NCBI RefSeq assembly: GCF_018390695.1
Contig: NZ_JAHBGF010000028.1
Location: forward strand, 778,551 to 842,550
Source: Ancylobacter sonchi
GTDB taxonomy: Bacteria; Pseudomonadota; Alphaproteobacteria; Rhizobiales; Xanthobacteraceae
Direction of reading: 5' to 3'
Length of the DNA: 64,000 bases
Shown: piece by piece, positions 62,883 to 64,000 of the stretch
Numbering within the stretch: the stretch's first letter is position 1
Layout of the letters: every line of letters starts with the position of its first letter
Program-made: the position numbers and the translations under genes
The notes under the pieces: model-generated
Told to the model about the DNA's origin: nothing
Seen by the model: the letters and a program-made list of their open reading frames with translations, nothing else
Databases searched by the model: none

Positions 62883-64000
62883 TCAGAAGCGGGTGCCGCC
62901 GCTGAAGCGGAACGCCTGCGTCTGGTCGTAATCCTCCTTCGACAGCACCCACGCATAGTCGAAGCGCAGCGGGCCGAAGGGCGACTTCCAGATCAGGCTC
63001 ACGCCGACCGAGGAGCGGATCGAGTCGCTGTCGGCGACGCAGACATTGGCCATGCCCTTGGTCGAGGAGCCTTCGATCGCGCTGCAGTTCACCAGATTCT
63101 GGTCCCAGCCGGCGATGTTCTCGAAGGTGGTGTCGCCCTGGTAGTCCCACAGCGAACCGGCATCGGCGAACACCGCGGCCTTCAGGCCCACTTCCTTCGG
63201 CAGGAAGGAGAGCGGAAACTGCAGTTCCGCCGTCGTGCCCCAGTAGAGCGTACCGCCCAGCGCGTCCGGATCGGAACCGTCGAGGCCGGAGGCCAGGTCG
63301 CGCGGACCGATACCGTTCGATTCGAAGCCGCGGACGAGGTCCGGACCCTTGAAGAAGTTGTCAAGGATGCGCAGGTCCTCGCCACCCCAGGAGGAGACGT
63401 TACCAGCCTGGCCACGCAGCATCAGCACCATGTCGCCATAGACCGGCATGTACCAGCGCGCGTCGAAGGTCGAGCGGATGTAGTTCACATCGCCGCCGAG
63501 GCCGGCCAGGTCCTGCTTGAACTCGAGCAGGTAGCCGTTGGTCGGATCGATGTTGCTGTCCAGCATGTTGTAGCTGAGCGTGTAGCCGACCGCCGAGGTG
63601 ATCGCCGGGTCGTTGTTCACCTCGAGCAGCGCCCAGGAGATCTGACCGTAGGTGGCGATGTCGTCCTCGTCGATCGAGATTTCCTTCTGCGATAGCGTGT
63701 AGCGCAGACCGAGGGTCAGCTCGTCGGTCAGCGGCAGACCAACGCGCAGCGTGCCGCCACCGGTGGTGGTGCTGTACGGGCTGTAGCTCGTCGAGTCGGT
63801 CTCGCGATACGACAGGTCGAAGCCGGCAGCGACGCGATAATCGAGGAAGTAAGGCTCGGTGAAGTTGAAGTCGACGCCCTGGACGTTCTCGCCGAGCGTG
63901 CCGGCGAGGCGGACATACTGGCCGCGGCCGAGGAAGTTCTTCTCCGACACCGCCACTTCGCCGATGAAGCCGTCCGAGGTCGAGTAGCCGCCCGAGATCG
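62883..64000 (-). CDS. bamA: Outer membrane protein assembly factor BamA, partial (C-terminal barrel)
   Basis: The last 372 residues of BamA; the gene continues past the window edge. The visible part is the 16-strand barrel: EVAVSEKNFLGRGQYVRLA, NFTEPYFLDYRVAAGFDLSY, a surface loop near YIRSTFDARWYMPVYGDMVL, and the conserved loop 6 region FKGPDLVRGFESNGIGPRD containing the VRGF motif. It ends with a beta-signal, AFRFSGGTRF, with C-terminal Phe. POTRA domains would be encoded beyond 64000. The lpx operon follows at once, the standard proteobacterial order. Confidence 0.96.
   Translation of the reverse strand, partial: ISGGYSTSDGFIGEVAVSEKNFLGRGQYVRLAGTLGENVQGVDFNFTEPYFLDYRVAAGFDLSYRETDSTSYSPYSTTTGGGTLRVGLPLTDELTLGLRYTLSQKEISIDEDDIATYGQISWALLEVNNDPAITSAVGYTLSYNMLDSNIDPTNGYLLEFKQDLAGLGGDVNYIRSTFDARWYMPVYGDMVLMLRGQAGNVSSWGGEDLRILDNFFKGPDLVRGFESNGIGPRDLASGLDGSDPDALGGTLYWGTTAELQFPLSFLPKEVGLKAAVFADAGSLWDYQGDTTFENIAGWDQNLVNCSAIEGSSTKGMANVCVADSDSIRSSVGVSLIWKSPFGPLRFDYAWVLSKEDYDQTQAFRFSGGTRF

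Overview
The window is a 64 kb chromosomal stretch from a high-GC alphaproteobacterium of the order Hyphomicrobiales (Rhizobiales). It most resembles a Xanthobacteraceae-type genome such as Ancylobacter, Starkeya or Xanthobacter; this is inferred from gene order and protein character, not from a search. Supporting points are the core order queA-tgt / coaD / gyrA / ssb-uvrA and trpG-trpD-trpC-moaC-moeA ... lexA-comEC-gltX-gltA-lpxB-lpxI-lpxA-fabZ-lpxD-bamA, LpxI in place of LpxH, DUF1489/DUF2842/DUF599 proteins, and alphaproteobacterial LexA boxes of the form GTTC-N7-GTTC. Most of the window is housekeeping DNA.

Layout. 0-9.9 kb: panC, small membrane proteins, a DUF1489 protein, a glutathione transferase, DUF599 and DUF3253 proteins, a YdcF protein overlapping a CHASE4-GGDEF-EAL protein, mgtE, acylphosphatase and lipB. 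10.0-11.0 kb: tRNA-Leu(GAG) with a decayed tyrosine-recombinase remnant 26 bp beyond its 3' end, then tRNA-Lys(TTT). 11.2-24.7 kb: wrbA, tgt-queA, two cyclophilins, coaD, a LOG-family protein, gyrA, marC, and divergent ssb/uvrA sharing a LexA box. 24.7-27.7 kb: about 3 kb with no intact gene, including a shattered IS5-like transposase. 27.7-38.6 kb: ctaA, a DUF2842 protein, a Wzz-like protein with a broken P-loop, a VOC protein, pyrG, secG, tpiA, a PpiD-like chaperone and trpE. 38.6-43.2 kb: an accessory curli islet (csgH, two curlin-repeat proteins, and a LuxR-type regulator with a Gly-Asn-His repeat) lying between trpE and trpG. 43.2-47.5 kb: trpGDC, moaC, moeA. 47.5-50.7 kb: a nitrogen-metabolism islet (HpxZ/AtzH-like protein, GntR regulator, allophanate hydrolase). 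50.8-64 kb: lexA with its own LexA box, comEC carrying a 126-bp tandem-repeat insert, gltX, gltA, and the overlapping lpxD-fabZ-lpxA-lpxI-lpxB operon behind a bamA gene that is cut by the window edge.

How the parts work together. bamA to lpxB forms a translationally coupled outer-membrane block (lipid A synthesis, 3-hydroxyacyl-ACP dehydration, barrel assembly). uvrA, ssb and lexA look like one SOS regulon visible inside the window. The trp genes convert chorismate onward to indole-3-glycerol phosphate, but trpE is separated from trpGDC by the curli islet. The least ordinary items are the repeat-rich LuxR regulator beside the curlin genes, the expanded repeat inside comEC together with a duplicated comEC tail, and the two decayed mobile-element scars. 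I found no CRISPR array, rRNA, intact transposon or clear novel defence system.
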